64,000 nt of DNA from Janthinobacterium sp. J1-1 (lineage in GTDB: Bacteria; Pseudomonadota; Gammaproteobacteria; Burkholderiales; Burkholderiaceae_D): assembly GCF_030944405.1 (NCBI RefSeq), contig NZ_CP132339.1:5890001-5954000 (forward strand), read 5' to 3'. Positions within the stretch are counted from its first letter, which is position 1. Each line of letters begins with the position of its first letter. Both the position numbers and the translations under genes were made by a program. Below, piece by piece: positions 44,361 to 53,645 of this stretch. The notes under the pieces are model-generated. The model worked only from the letters and a program-made list of their open reading frames with translations. It did no database searches and was not told where the DNA came from.

Positions 44361-46304
44361 ATGACACTCGCCAGGCTTGCCGCCCCCCGCTTACACCGCT
44401 CCGCGCTCGCGCTGGCAGCCGCCCTGTGCCTGTCGCCAGCGGCATGGGCCGCGCCGGCCGAACCATCGTTCACGGCGATGGTCGGCAAGTTCATGCTGCT
44501 GCCGAGCGGCCAGCCGGAAACCGAAACCCTGGCCAAGGCCACTGCCGCCGTGAAATTCATCCAGCGCGGCGAGCTGCCGCAGGCCAGTCGCGCCATCAAT
44601 GAAGCGCTGCAAATGGCGCCCGGCAATTCGCAACTGCACTTTCTGAACGCCTTTGTCTATCACCTGCAGGCCAAACAGGGTGATACACAAAAGAACGAGA
44701 TGGCCATAGAGGGCTACCAGCAAGCGCTGCGCATCGATCCGGCCAACTGGATCGCCCGCGAGTTTCTCGGACTCGCCTTTCTCGATCACGGCCGCTACGC
44801 CGACGCCAAGGCGCAATTGACGGAAGTGCTGATGATGACGCCGGACAGCCAGGTGGCGATCAATGGCCTGATGACGGCGTCCTACCTGACCGGCGACGCC
44901 GTCACGGCCTGCCTGATGGCCGATCAGCTGAGCGCCGGCGCCGCGCCGCCGAACCCCGCCATGCTGCGCTCGGCGGTGGCGGTGTACGCCTCGTGTGGCG
45001 CCTTCGACAAGGCGCAGAACGTGCGCGGCAAACTGGCCGCCGCGCCGGCCGAGGCCGACCGGCTCGACCGCCGCGTCGCCCAATGGAAATCGTTTTACGA
45101 CAAGCAGCCGGCGCTGTCCGGCGGCGCCGTGGTGCAGCACGCCAATCTGGGCGCGGCCAGCGCCAGGGCCGCCATCGTGCCGACCCAGGCGTTCACGATG
45201 CCGAAAGTGCCGCCACCGCGGCCGGTCGCGTCGGCGCCGGTGGCGGCTGCCGCGCCAGCCGCAGCGACCGCTCCAGACGACGCGCCGGCCTTCCCGCTTG
45301 CCCCGCCGCCCGCCATCGCCGCCGACGCCACCGGTCCGCGCATGGTGTTGGTCGACGTCGTGCTGGTATCCATGCAGGACCAGGTCAGCACCTCGAAAGG
45401 GGTGAATCTGCTCAGCGCCCTGACCTTGCAGCTGGGTTCGAGCGCCGGCAACCTGGCGGCGTTTTCGCGCGCCATTTCGTCGGTGGCGACGGGCGGCGCG
45501 CCCGGCAGCACCACCACCACGATCACGCGCGCGGTGACGGTGCCGGCGCTGTCGTATTCGCTCAATATCGCCAACGCCAGCAACGCCATCAACGAAGTGC
45601 TGGCGCGGCCGACCCTGGCGGCCATCGAAGGGATGCCGTCGGAGTTTTTTTCCGGCACAAATTTGAGCGCAGGCATTGTGTCGGCCAGCACCCAGGGCGG
45701 CACCACCATCGTGCCGCTGGAAAAACGCTTCGGCATCAAGCTGGCCGTCACGCCCGTGTTTCTGGCCAACGACAAGGTGCAACTGAAAGTCGAGGCGCAG
45801 CGCACCTCGCTGACCGCCTCGATCGACAACCCGAAAGTGGCGTACCAGATCGAGTCCGGCGAAATTACCGCGAACGCCAACGTCGTCATGACGCTGGGCG
45901 ACACCCTGGTGCTGTCGGGCCTGACCGAAAAATCCTCCACGCAAACGCGCGACGGCGTGCCGGTGCTGCAGGACCTGCCTGGCGTGCAATACCTGTTTTC
46001 CAAAAAGCAGAGCAACGACTTGCAGCGCTCGGTATTGATGCTGATTACGCCGCGCACGCCAGCCTACACGGCGAGAAACGGCGTCGAGCAGGCTGCCGGG
46101 CTCGACCCTGCCGTCAAGGCCCTGCGCGAAAAATTCGGTTTCAAGGGCGACACGCCGGCCAACACCGACAGCGTGCTCAGCCAATTGAACGGCAACCTCA
46201 TGTTCCGCGAATTTCGCCAGGGCGATGTCGTCATCGAACGCTGGGAACGCATGGACAGCACCGGCGAGCGCCTGCGCCAGGCGCTGGAATTTTTGTACTA
46301 CTGA
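44361..46304 (+). CDS. stand-alone secretin with TPR N-terminus
   Basis: The 647-aa product has a signal peptide (ending PAAWAAP). TPR repeats cover about 55-210 (LHFLNAFVYHLQAKQGD, DPANWIAREFLGLAFLDHGRYADAKAQL). An Ala/Pro-rich linker follows at about 270-320. The C-terminus is a secretin domain (LVDVVLVSMQDQVSTSKGVNLLSALTLQL, VLARPTLAAIEGMPSEFFSG, GIKLAVTPVFLANDKVQLKVEA, NVVMTLGDTLVLSGLTEKSSTQTRDGVPVLQDLPGVQYLF). The secretin should form an outer-membrane channel of type II/Tad kind, but no other secretion gene is nearby. The next gene encodes a large exported lectin that could be its cargo. Confidence 0.84.
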   Translation: MTLARLAAPRLHRSALALAAALCLSPAAWAAPAEPSFTAMVGKFMLLPSGQPETETLAKATAAVKFIQRGELPQASRAINEALQMAPGNSQLHFLNAFVYHLQAKQGDTQKNEMAIEGYQQALRIDPANWIAREFLGLAFLDHGRYADAKAQLTEVLMMTPDSQVAINGLMTASYLTGDAVTACLMADQLSAGAAPPNPAMLRSAVAVYASCGAFDKAQNVRGKLAAAPAEADRLDRRVAQWKSFYDKQPALSGGAVVQHANLGAASARAAIVPTQAFTMPKVPPPRPVASAPVAAAAPAAATAPDDAPAFPLAPPPAIAADATGPRMVLVDVVLVSMQDQVSTSKGVNLLSALTLQLGSSAGNLAAFSRAISSVATGGAPGSTTTTITRAVTVPALSYSLNIANASNAINEVLARPTLAAIEGMPSEFFSGTNLSAGIVSASTQGGTTIVPLEKRFGIKLAVTPVFLANDKVQLKVEAQRTSLTASIDNPKVAYQIESGEITANANVVMTLGDTLVLSGLTEKSSTQTRDGVPVLQDLPGVQYLFSKKQSNDLQRSVLMLITPRTPAYTARNGVEQAAGLDPAVKALREKFGFKGDTPANTDSVLSQLNGNLMFREFRQGDVVIERWERMDSTGERLRQALEFLYY

Positions 46305-46326
46305 GACAGCAGTCCGATGGCCCGAT

Positions 46327-46352
46327 ACGCCAGCCGGAGCGCTGGCGTTTTT
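46327..46352 (+). terminator. Rho-independent terminator after the secretin gene
   Basis: An 8-bp stem ACGCCAGC / GCTGGCGT with a 6-base loop is followed by five T residues. It separates the secretin and lectin transcripts. Confidence 0.85.
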
Positions 46353-46386
46353 CATTGCTGTGCTGTGTTGCAACAGTCGTAGCAAG

Positions 46387-46429
46387 CTCAGATTTGCTCA
46401 GCAACAACATCGTGACGGCTACCTATACT
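46387..46429 (+). promoter_or_regulatory. direct-repeat promoter of the lectin gene
   Basis: CTCAG at 46387-46391 and 46397-46401, then 22 bases, then TATACT (46424-46429). Spacing and most intervening bases match the secretin-gene promoter at 44290-44332. Confidence 0.7.
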
Positions 46430-46463
46430 AGTTGCTCACAGTCACTTTCTGCCAAGAACCCGA

Positions 46464-49187
46464 ATGTTATCCATGAAAAAACTGTTATCGATGGCGGCCT
46501 TTGCCGTTCTGAATGTCGTGATCCTTGTTCCGCTTGCCAGCGCCGACAACGGGCCGCAAATTTCTCCCACCCTGAAAAAAATGCTGGGCGGCCTGCCGAT
46601 CGCCGGCATGAAGGATGAAGTCAACCAACTGGTCGGCACCCTGAAAAAAACCGCGTGCGGCAGCGGCCTGAGCGGCTGTTATGCCACCAAGTCCGGCCCC
46701 TTGCAGCTGTACTTTTTCACCAGCGGCACCCAGCAACAGACTTTCCTGCTGGTGTTGAATAAAACCATGGCGCTGCCGACCCTGCTCAAACCGAATGTCC
46801 AGAAAGTATTTGGCCAGACGGCGGTGAAAGACCCCATCATTTCGATCTCCACCACCGACTACGATCTGGACATCGCCAAGATGCCGGCCGACTTGCAGCA
46901 GATCGTGCGCGACAGCTATTTCAATGTGCAAAGCCTGAGCTTTACGGCCGGCGTGCAACTGGCCGCGCGGGCCAACATCGGCGGCGCGCTGATGACCAGC
47001 CTGGCCGCGCTCGGTGTGCCGGCCAACCAGCTGACCCTGCGCGCCGGCGTGGTGATGCCGATTCCGACCGACCTGGCCGGCGGCGCCGGCACCGGCGCCG
47101 GTCTTGCCAGCGCCCTGCACGATGGCGACACCATGAAAAAGGCCGGCGCCGACGCCCTGCACCCGGGTGCCTTTGTCGAATTGCAGACCGCGCCGGGGAT
47201 GAAAATCCAGATGCTGGCGCCGGCACTGGTGTTGACCGACGCCACCTACTTCATCGATAACGAACTGGTGTTCGGCTACAAGGGCAACGCCCGCTTCGAA
47301 AACACGTCCAAGGACCTCCTGCTGCAATTCCAGACGCCGTTGACGCCCGAAGGCGCCATGGACCTTGTTGACTTTTCTTTCCGCATGGCCACGCCGCAGA
47401 CACTGAGCCTGCTCGACAACGCCTGGATCGCCATCGACATGATCCTGCCGCAGGCGGCCATCGCCAAATCGGCCACCACCACCGCGCTCGACAGATTCGG
47501 CGGCGGCTACGTCAGCAACATCAAGGCCTATGCGCAGCCACTCAAATCGATGTCGAAAGCCTTGTCCGTGTTCCAGCTGAAAAACCCCAACCCGCCCGGT
47601 CCGTACCGGTTCGGCGACCCTACCCGCCCCTTCCCGCAAGACGACAAGCCGTTCAATCTGCTGGTGCTGGGCCCACTCGCCGATGGCGGACCGCGCATGT
47701 ACAGCGCCGGCGAGGTGCGTGTCCTCGGCCAGACCATGGGCCGCATGGAAGTGTCGGTGGGCAAGGCAGGCTTCCAGGGCACGGCGCAGGCGGATCTGTC
47801 TCTCAAACTGGGGCCGCTAGGCAACACCAAAATCAAGATGAAGGCCATCGCCGACGTCAGCGACAAGCGCCAGGAAGTGAGCGTCATCGGCAACCTGGCC
47901 GGCCAAAAACTGGCGCTGGGCTTGTCCGGCGACACCATGTCGGTGGAGTTTTCAGCCAGTTGCGTCAATCCCTTCGAGATCAAGACCAAGGTATCGATCA
48001 CGCCGAGCCTGGACATCGCCGACATCCTGAACGGCCAGGGCGGCGTCAGCGTCGATCCGTCGAAACTGGAGAACTGCATCGGCAAGGAACTGGAAAAGGC
48101 GCTCAACAAGGTGGCCAACGAATACAAGTCGCTGGAAGGGTTTGGCGCCAAGAACGCGATGGCGGCCCTGAAACAGATCGACGATACCGCCAAGCAAGCC
48201 GAAAAAGTCGCCAAGCAGGCGTACGACCAGACCAAGAACACCGCCCGCAAAACCGCCAGCACCGTGTCGAACGGCGCCACGCATGCGTTCAATGATGCCG
48301 GCAACGCCTTCAAGGGCATCGGCAAGAAAAAGAAACACAAGAAGGGCCCGGATCCGCACTTCGCTGCCTCCGTGTTCGACTGGGACTTCTATTACGACAA
48401 CAATCCTGATGTCGTCAAAGCCGGCGTGGACCTGCCCACGCACTGGAAAGACCATGGTTACAAGGAAGGCCGCCAGGGCTCGCCGGAATTTTCCGCCACC
48501 TTTTATCGGGCCCGCTATCTCGACGTGCAGCAGCGCTGCGGCGCCGCCGACCTGGACTGCGTGCTGCAACACTGGCTCGACGAGGGCATCGAAGAAGGCC
48601 GCCAAGGCAGCGCGCAGGTTGCCGTGTCCAGTTACCTGCAGCGTTACCCCGACCTGCAAAGCGCCTTCGGCAAGGACAACTATCCGGACGCGCTCGACCA
48701 CTGGCTCAACTCGGGCGAAGGCGAAGGCCGCGATCCAGGCCCGTCTTCCAGCGTGGCAGGGCCCATCTACGGTTCGCAACTTGTGGGCGGCGACGGCGGC
48801 GGCGCCTGGAGTGATGGCAATACCTGCAACGGTCAGCACGTCACCGGCTTCCGCCTGAAATGGGGCGACCAGGTCGGCGCCGTGCAGTTCCAGTACGGTG
48901 CGAATGGCTGGGCCACCATGCAGGGCAACCATGACAAAGGCTGGCGCAGCGAGGTCATCCTGCCGGGCGACGAATACATCACCCGTGTGGAATATCGTGG
49001 CGGCAACGTGGTCGACTCCCTGACCTTCATCAGCAACAAGGGCCGCCGCTTTGGCCCGTACGGTACTGGCGGCGGCGGTGGCGCCGGCAGCTACCAGGCG
49101 TCGCCGGGGCAAATGCTCGGTTGCGTGTCGGGACGGGCGGGCAAGCAGATCGACAAGCTGATTTTTTCGTCGACCGGGCCGCGCTGA
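46464..49187 (+). CDS. large exported protein with NPDV repeats and C-terminal jacalin-like lectin domain
   Basis: The 907-aa protein has a signal peptide (MKKLLSMAAFAVLNVVILVPLASA, whose MKK start at 46473 may be the real one). A long beta-rich region of unknown fold follows at about 30-530. Next are a Lys/Ala coiled segment at about 560-620 and a KKKKHKK stretch. Three repeats of the type FDWDFYYDNNPDVVKAGVDLPTHW...HGYKEGR follow (about 630-760). The C-terminus is a jacalin-like beta-prism (GSQLVGGDGGGAW...VTGFRLKWGDQVGAVQFQYG...IDKLIFSSTGP, about 770-905). Jacalin domains bind carbohydrate. The secretin gene upstream and the shared promoter suggest secretion through it. Confidence 0.78.
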   Translation: MLSMKKLLSMAAFAVLNVVILVPLASADNGPQISPTLKKMLGGLPIAGMKDEVNQLVGTLKKTACGSGLSGCYATKSGPLQLYFFTSGTQQQTFLLVLNKTMALPTLLKPNVQKVFGQTAVKDPIISISTTDYDLDIAKMPADLQQIVRDSYFNVQSLSFTAGVQLAARANIGGALMTSLAALGVPANQLTLRAGVVMPIPTDLAGGAGTGAGLASALHDGDTMKKAGADALHPGAFVELQTAPGMKIQMLAPALVLTDATYFIDNELVFGYKGNARFENTSKDLLLQFQTPLTPEGAMDLVDFSFRMATPQTLSLLDNAWIAIDMILPQAAIAKSATTTALDRFGGGYVSNIKAYAQPLKSMSKALSVFQLKNPNPPGPYRFGDPTRPFPQDDKPFNLLVLGPLADGGPRMYSAGEVRVLGQTMGRMEVSVGKAGFQGTAQADLSLKLGPLGNTKIKMKAIADVSDKRQEVSVIGNLAGQKLALGLSGDTMSVEFSASCVNPFEIKTKVSITPSLDIADILNGQGGVSVDPSKLENCIGKELEKALNKVANEYKSLEGFGAKNAMAALKQIDDTAKQAEKVAKQAYDQTKNTARKTASTVSNGATHAFNDAGNAFKGIGKKKKHKKGPDPHFAASVFDWDFYYDNNPDVVKAGVDLPTHWKDHGYKEGRQGSPEFSATFYRARYLDVQQRCGAADLDCVLQHWLDEGIEEGRQGSAQVAVSSYLQRYPDLQSAFGKDNYPDALDHWLNSGEGEGRDPGPSSSVAGPIYGSQLVGGDGGGAWSDGNTCNGQHVTGFRLKWGDQVGAVQFQYGANGWATMQGNHDKGWRSEVILPGDEYITRVEYRGGNVVDSLTFISNKGRRFGPYGTGGGGGAGSYQASPGQMLGCVSGRAGKQIDKLIFSSTGPR

Positions 49188-49301
49188 AGCGGTGTGACGA
49201 AAGCGGCGGGCGCGGCAAGCCGGCGCCCGCCATCGATTCTGGCGCGGTGCAATTGAGCGCGCTTATCCGCCAACCCACCTCATCCAATCATCGTGAAGCG
49301 A

Positions 49302-49440
49302 GGGACGGGGCCGCCATTCCGACACGCCTTGGCTGCGCAGTGACCGGCAAAGGCTGAGATCACATATAAATGCTGGATCGGACACCGGCCTTGGAGACGG
49401 CCAAGGCTGAGATCGTGTACGAACGACGGTATCTGATCCC
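49302..49440. repeat. diverged copy of the 137-bp MITE-like element
   Basis: Compared with 55985-56121 it keeps CCGCCATTCCGACA near the left end, the central AAGGCTGAGATCACAT, the stem GCCTTGG/CCAAGGC with a changed loop, and AAGGCTGAGATCGTGTACGA at the right. Its terminal repeats are degraded. Confidence 0.7.
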
Positions 49441-49506
49441 GACTTTCCGCACCGTCATGCCGGTATCGAAACAGGTGCTGGTGAAACTCAGGTCACGACT
49501 GGGCTT

Positions 49507-49764
49507 CTAAGTCGGGATGAAGCGCTCATCATAAAAGGCCTGCGCAATCGACTGAGCACGCCAGGCTGCGCGCTTCACGCTCATCGGCTGACACCCCCGA
49601 TTGCTTTGCGGTAAAAATCCTGGCGGTAACCGAGCAGCGACTGCCGCGATGGTGCCAAGCGCGCGCGCCGGCACGCTGTCGATCACGTCTCGCAGACACG
49701 ATGGCATCGGCGATATCCTCGGCTTGGCCGCAACGCTACCAAGGTGATCCCCCCAAGCGCCCAA
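49507..49764 (-). pseudogene. unrecognised ORF fragment, possible gene remnant
   Basis: The 85-codon frame (MGAWGDHLGSVAAKPRISPM ... AFYDERFIPT) has no ribosome site and no clear family. The composition (IDSVPARALGTIAAVAARLPPGF) weakly recalls the C-terminus of HipA-like proteins, which often end with a run of that kind. It sits in a repeat-bearing gap, so it is most likely a decayed fragment. Confidence in any function is low. Confidence 0.25.
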
Positions 49765-49861
49765 GCGGATAAAGCCAAATGTTTCCCGAAGTCATGATCT
49801 TGTCATGCTGAAGAGCAATACTTTCGCTTTGCAACGTCTGCGCTGAACCCGTTCCTCGTAT

Positions 49862-52312
49862 ATGACCAGCGTATCCCCGAAAATGATTCGCTTTGGAAAA
49901 CACATGACCATCCGTCTACGCATCACCTTATTTGTCATCCTCACCTTTTTCTCCATCTCATTGATTGGCGGTTACGCCGTCTATCAATCGCGCAAAGGCG
50001 CCGTCGAGGTGCGCCTGGTTACCGAGGGCGTGATGCCGACGGTGCTGGCGTCGTCCGATTTGATGGCCCAGCTCAAACAATTGCAATTGTCGGCCTTGAC
50101 CATGGTGTACGAGCAGGACCTCGCCATTGCCCAGCAGGACAACGACAAGTTGAAAGTGGCCCAGACCGCGCTGCAGCAGGCACTCGCCTTCCAGATGAAG
50201 CGTGTCGATTCTGCCGCCCAGCGCGGCCTGGTCACCCAGGCCACCGAGAGCCTGGATAATTACGTTTCCGCCATCGACGAGACAGTGAAATACAAGCTCG
50301 CTGGCAAGAACGACATCGCCCAGGCGACTTTTTTCGGCAACGCCCTGCAGTACCAGGAGGAACTGTCACAAATCGTCGAGACGCTGCGCATCGAAAAAAA
50401 CCGCAGCAAGGACACGGCAATCACGGTGCTCAACGCCAATCTGGCGACCACCACCCGCATCATCTTGATCGTCACGCTGCTGGCCAGCGCCTTCCTGACA
50501 GGCATCGGCTATTTGCTGTATCGCCAGATCGTGGTGCCCATCAGCCGCATGCAGACCACCATGAGCGAGATCGCTTCCAGCCAGGATTTCAGCCGCAACG
50601 TCCCGATCGGACGTAACGACGAAATCGGCCAGTCGATCGTTGCCTTCAACGGCATGATCGCCACCATCCAGCGGGCCTCCGGCCAGTTGCAGCAAAAGAC
50701 CGCCGACATGCAGACCATGCTGCAAAATATCCCGCAGGGCATCCTCACCATCACCGAAGGCAACCGGGTGCACCACGAGTATTCGGCTTTCCTGGAAACC
50801 GTGTTCGAGACCCGCGACATCGCCGGGCGCGACGTGATGGAGCTGGTGTTTTCGGGGACCGACCTGGGCGCCGACGCCTTGTCGCAGACGGTCGCCGTGG
50901 GTAGCGCCTGCATCGGCGAGGACGTGATGAATTTCACCTTCAACGAGCATCTGATGGTTGGTGAAATCAACAAGACCATGGCCGACGGCAGCACCAAAAT
51001 CCTCGACCTGAGCTGGTCCCCCATTACCGACGGCGCCGACACCATTTTGCGCCTGATGCTGTGCGTGCGCGACGTGACCGAATTGCGCGCGCTGGCGGCC
51101 GAAGCCAACGAGCAAAAGCGCGAGCTGGAGATCATTGGCGAGATCCTGGCCGTGGCCAGCGACAAGTTCCGTGCCTTCCTGGTCGATGCCACCATGCTGC
51201 TCAAGGAAAACGAGACGGTGATCCGCCACAACCCGACCATGACGACCTTCGCCATCGGCAAGCTGTTCCGTAACATGCATACCATCAAAGGCAATGCGCG
51301 CACCTATGGCTTGCTGCACCTGGCCAACAGCGTGCACGGCGTCGAAGAGCATTACGACGACCTGCGCCATTCCGAGCGCGGCGTCGAATGGGACCAGGCC
51401 GCGCTGCTGGCCCAGTTGCTGGCGGCGGAGAGCGTGCTGGAACGCTACCGCCGTATCAACGACGTGACGCTGGGGCGCCAGGCCGGGCCACAGCTTGAGC
51501 AAGCCGAACACCAGTTGACCATCGACCGCAAGCACATCCAGGATAGCCTGTCCCGCCTGGAGTCGGTGAACACCGCCAACATCCACGAGCTGGTGGCGGC
51601 GCGCAACAGCGTGCGCAAGACGCTACGCTTGCTCGGTACTGAAACAATCGCCACCACGCTCGACAGCATCACGGCTTCCCTGCCTGCGTTGGCGAAGGAT
51701 TTGGGCAAGCCGATGCCGCACGTCGCGCTGCATGACAACGGTTACGTGGTGCATAGCCAGGCCGCGCCCATGCTCAAGAATGTGTTCATGCATCTGATCC
51801 GCAACGCCATGGACCATGGCCTGGAAACGCCGGACGTGCGCCTGGCCAAAGGCAAGGCGGAAGCCGGCACCATACGCCTGGAGATGAGCGTGCTCAACGG
51901 CATGCTGCAGTTTGCCCTGTCCGACGACGGCGCCGGCCTGGCGCTGGCGCGCATTCGCGACGTCGCCATCGCGCGCGGCCTGATCGACCCGGCATCGGCC
52001 ATCAGCGACGAGGCTGCCGCGCAACTGATCTTGCGGCCCGGCTTCTCGACCCGCCAGCAGGTATCGGACGTGTCCGGCCGCGGCGTCGGCATGGATGCGG
52101 TGCGCGACTACGTCACGGCCGCCGCCGGCAGCGTCGCCGTGGTCTTCACCGATGCCGCCGAGGGCGCCGATTTCCGCGCCTTCCAGGTGCTTGTCAGCTT
52201 TCCGGACACTATGGCGGTGGAAGTCGACGGTATCGACACGCCCTGGACCGCACCGCAGGACAGCGTGGCCGACGACCTGCCGGCGCTGGACAGCCAACCG
52301 CAGGTCGCCTGA
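49862..52312 (+). CDS. CheA-like hybrid-sensor histidine kinase (HAMP-PAS-Hpt-HATPase)
   Basis: This 816-aa membrane kinase has a transmembrane helix (about 17-38), a periplasmic four-helix-bundle sensor (about 40-195) and a second helix (about 199-220). HAMP (about 220-275) and a PAS-like region (about 285-405) follow. An Hpt domain has the phospho-histidine motif MHTIKGNARTYGL (about 472-484). The CheA-type ATPase has HLIRNAMDHGLE, DDGAGL and SGRGVGMDAV. No CheW-like P5 domain or P2 domain is visible. It heads an operon with a short MCP, a CheX-like protein and a CheY-like regulator. The downstream CheY is the expected phosphoacceptor. Confidence 0.87.
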   Translation: MTSVSPKMIRFGKHMTIRLRITLFVILTFFSISLIGGYAVYQSRKGAVEVRLVTEGVMPTVLASSDLMAQLKQLQLSALTMVYEQDLAIAQQDNDKLKVAQTALQQALAFQMKRVDSAAQRGLVTQATESLDNYVSAIDETVKYKLAGKNDIAQATFFGNALQYQEELSQIVETLRIEKNRSKDTAITVLNANLATTTRIILIVTLLASAFLTGIGYLLYRQIVVPISRMQTTMSEIASSQDFSRNVPIGRNDEIGQSIVAFNGMIATIQRASGQLQQKTADMQTMLQNIPQGILTITEGNRVHHEYSAFLETVFETRDIAGRDVMELVFSGTDLGADALSQTVAVGSACIGEDVMNFTFNEHLMVGEINKTMADGSTKILDLSWSPITDGADTILRLMLCVRDVTELRALAAEANEQKRELEIIGEILAVASDKFRAFLVDATMLLKENETVIRHNPTMTTFAIGKLFRNMHTIKGNARTYGLLHLANSVHGVEEHYDDLRHSERGVEWDQAALLAQLLAAESVLERYRRINDVTLGRQAGPQLEQAEHQLTIDRKHIQDSLSRLESVNTANIHELVAARNSVRKTLRLLGTETIATTLDSITASLPALAKDLGKPMPHVALHDNGYVVHSQAAPMLKNVFMHLIRNAMDHGLETPDVRLAKGKAEAGTIRLEMSVLNGMLQFALSDDGAGLALARIRDVAIARGLIDPASAISDEAAAQLILRPGFSTRQQVSDVSGRGVGMDAVRDYVTAAAGSVAVVFTDAAEGADFRAFQVLVSFPDTMAVEVDGIDTPWTAPQDSVADDLPALDSQPQVA

Positions 52313-52379
52313 TTGCACCACCCTGGTTGGCCGGCGCCACGCGCCGGCCGTTGATTCCATCTCGATTGAAACGGATGTT

Positions 52380-53093
52380 ATGCCTATCGTTTTTTTTATT
52401 TTCGGTGCTGTTTTCTGCGCGCTGCCGTGCGCCTGGATGATACGGCGCTTGCGGCGCCAGCTGGCCGGCATGGTCGACCGGGAGGAGCTGAACGCACTGC
52501 AGACCGAATTGCAAGCGCTCGTCGCGGCGCAGCAACGGCAAGAGGACCTGCAAGCCGACCTGCTCCAGCAGGCCAGCCGCACTGGCGATGAGCAATTGCA
52601 GGAGTTGCGACACATCACCGAACAACAGATCGCCGAATTGCAGCAACGCATGGCGCAGGACAAGGCCGAGGCGCTCGGCAGTTGCAGCCGTTCCGAGGAC
52701 ACCATCACCAGGCTGATGGGCCTGGTACGCACCTTCGAGCGCTGGCACCATGACATGGCCGTCCTGATCAGGCACAACCGCGACATGCATAGCAAGAACG
52801 ACGAATTCGCCGTGATCGTCAACCAGATCGTCATCGTCGCCATCAACGCGTCCATCGAAGCGGCGCGCGCCGGCCCGCACGGGCGTGGTTTCGCCGTGGT
52901 CGCCGCGGAAGTGCGCGAACTGGCGCAGCGCTCCGACAAACTGTCGAAGAGCTATCGCAGCAGCCTGTACCAGAACGACCTGATCACCACCGCCACCTTC
53001 CAGGACTTGCAAGCTGGCGGCAAGATGATCGTCGGCGCGGTGGTCGGCCTTGACCAGATCAATAAACAGTCGCGTCTCGCGCTGGCCGCCTGA
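52380..53093 (+). CDS. short methyl-accepting chemotaxis-like signalling protein
   Basis: The 237-aa protein has one N-terminal membrane helix (MPIVFFIFGAVFCALPCAW), a coiled coil (about 30-110) and a truncated MCP signalling hairpin with NASIEAARAGPHGRGFAVVAAEVRELAQRSDKL (about 160-195). The hairpin tip is the standard motif with Pro replacing Glu in AGEHGRG. It lacks a periplasmic sensor and is shorter than normal receptors. It starts 67 bases after the kinase gene and 37 bases before the CheX-like gene. Confidence 0.82.
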   Translation: MPIVFFIFGAVFCALPCAWMIRRLRRQLAGMVDREELNALQTELQALVAAQQRQEDLQADLLQQASRTGDEQLQELRHITEQQIAELQQRMAQDKAEALGSCSRSEDTITRLMGLVRTFERWHHDMAVLIRHNRDMHSKNDEFAVIVNQIVIVAINASIEAARAGPHGRGFAVVAAEVRELAQRSDKLSKSYRSSLYQNDLITTATFQDLQAGGKMIVGAVVGLDQINKQSRLALAA

Positions 53094-53130
53094 TGCGGCC
53101 CGCCTGCGCCATTCACTGTGTGGACTACCC

Positions 53131-53625
53131 ATGATTAGCGAACCAGCACAAGCTGCGCTCGACCATCTGCTGTCGCGCGCCCTGTTGAGCGGTATCGGCA
53201 CGGCCGACAATGCCGCAATCGAGGTCGGCGTGGTCGATACCGCGCTGCACTTCCCGGAAACCCACGTGGTGGCGCTGACCATCTCGTCCTATCTGGTCAA
53301 GATGATGGTGATGATTTATTTCACGCCGGAACATGCCTCCGAGGATGCGATCGGCGAATCAGCCAACCTGTGTTGCGGCATTCTGAACCGCGATCTGGGG
53401 AAGTTCTTTCCGCACCTCGGAATGTCCACGCCGAACATTTTATTCAAGCAAAGCGCCTTGCACCTGCAGTCGCTGCCCTACAACTATTTGCAGCATTTTC
53501 GGGTCAGCATGGCGGCCGGCGGAGCGGTTCACGCCAGCCTGTGTGTATTCGCCTATGAAGCAATGGATTTCACTGTCGACCCCGACCAGCAGCCCGAAGA
53601 AACGGGCGAGCTGGAGCTGTTTTAA
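53131..53625 (+). CDS. CheX/CheC-like phosphatase
   Basis: The 164-aa product resembles CheX. IGESANLCCGILNRDLGKFFPHLGMSTP (about 77-104) contains the ExxN phosphatase motif (ESAN). The rest fits the alpha/beta CheX fold, ending with a C-terminal acidic tail. It should dephosphorylate the CheY-like protein encoded 20 bases downstream. The pairing of CheX with a single-domain response regulator is standard. Confidence 0.8.
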   Translation: MISEPAQAALDHLLSRALLSGIGTADNAAIEVGVVDTALHFPETHVVALTISSYLVKMMVMIYFTPEHASEDAIGESANLCCGILNRDLGKFFPHLGMSTPNILFKQSALHLQSLPYNYLQHFRVSMAAGGAVHASLCVFAYEAMDFTVDPDQQPEETGELELF

Positions 53626-53645
53626 CTTATCAATCAGGAACTCAC

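Larger units (their letters stand above)
49188..49861. other. intergenic region with a degraded MITE copy and gene debris
   Basis: These 674 bases hold a GC hairpin directly after the lectin gene (49205-49231, 9-bp stem without T-run), a diverged MITE-like copy (49302-49440), and an 85-codon minus-strand frame (49507-49764) that looks like a fragment of a larger gene. The last 100 bases should contain the promoter of the chemosensory operon. Confidence 0.5.

Noticed and set aside
44391..46385. 664-codon minus-strand frame over the secretin gene
   Set aside because: It has low-complexity antisense composition. The plus strand encodes a complete secretin domain.
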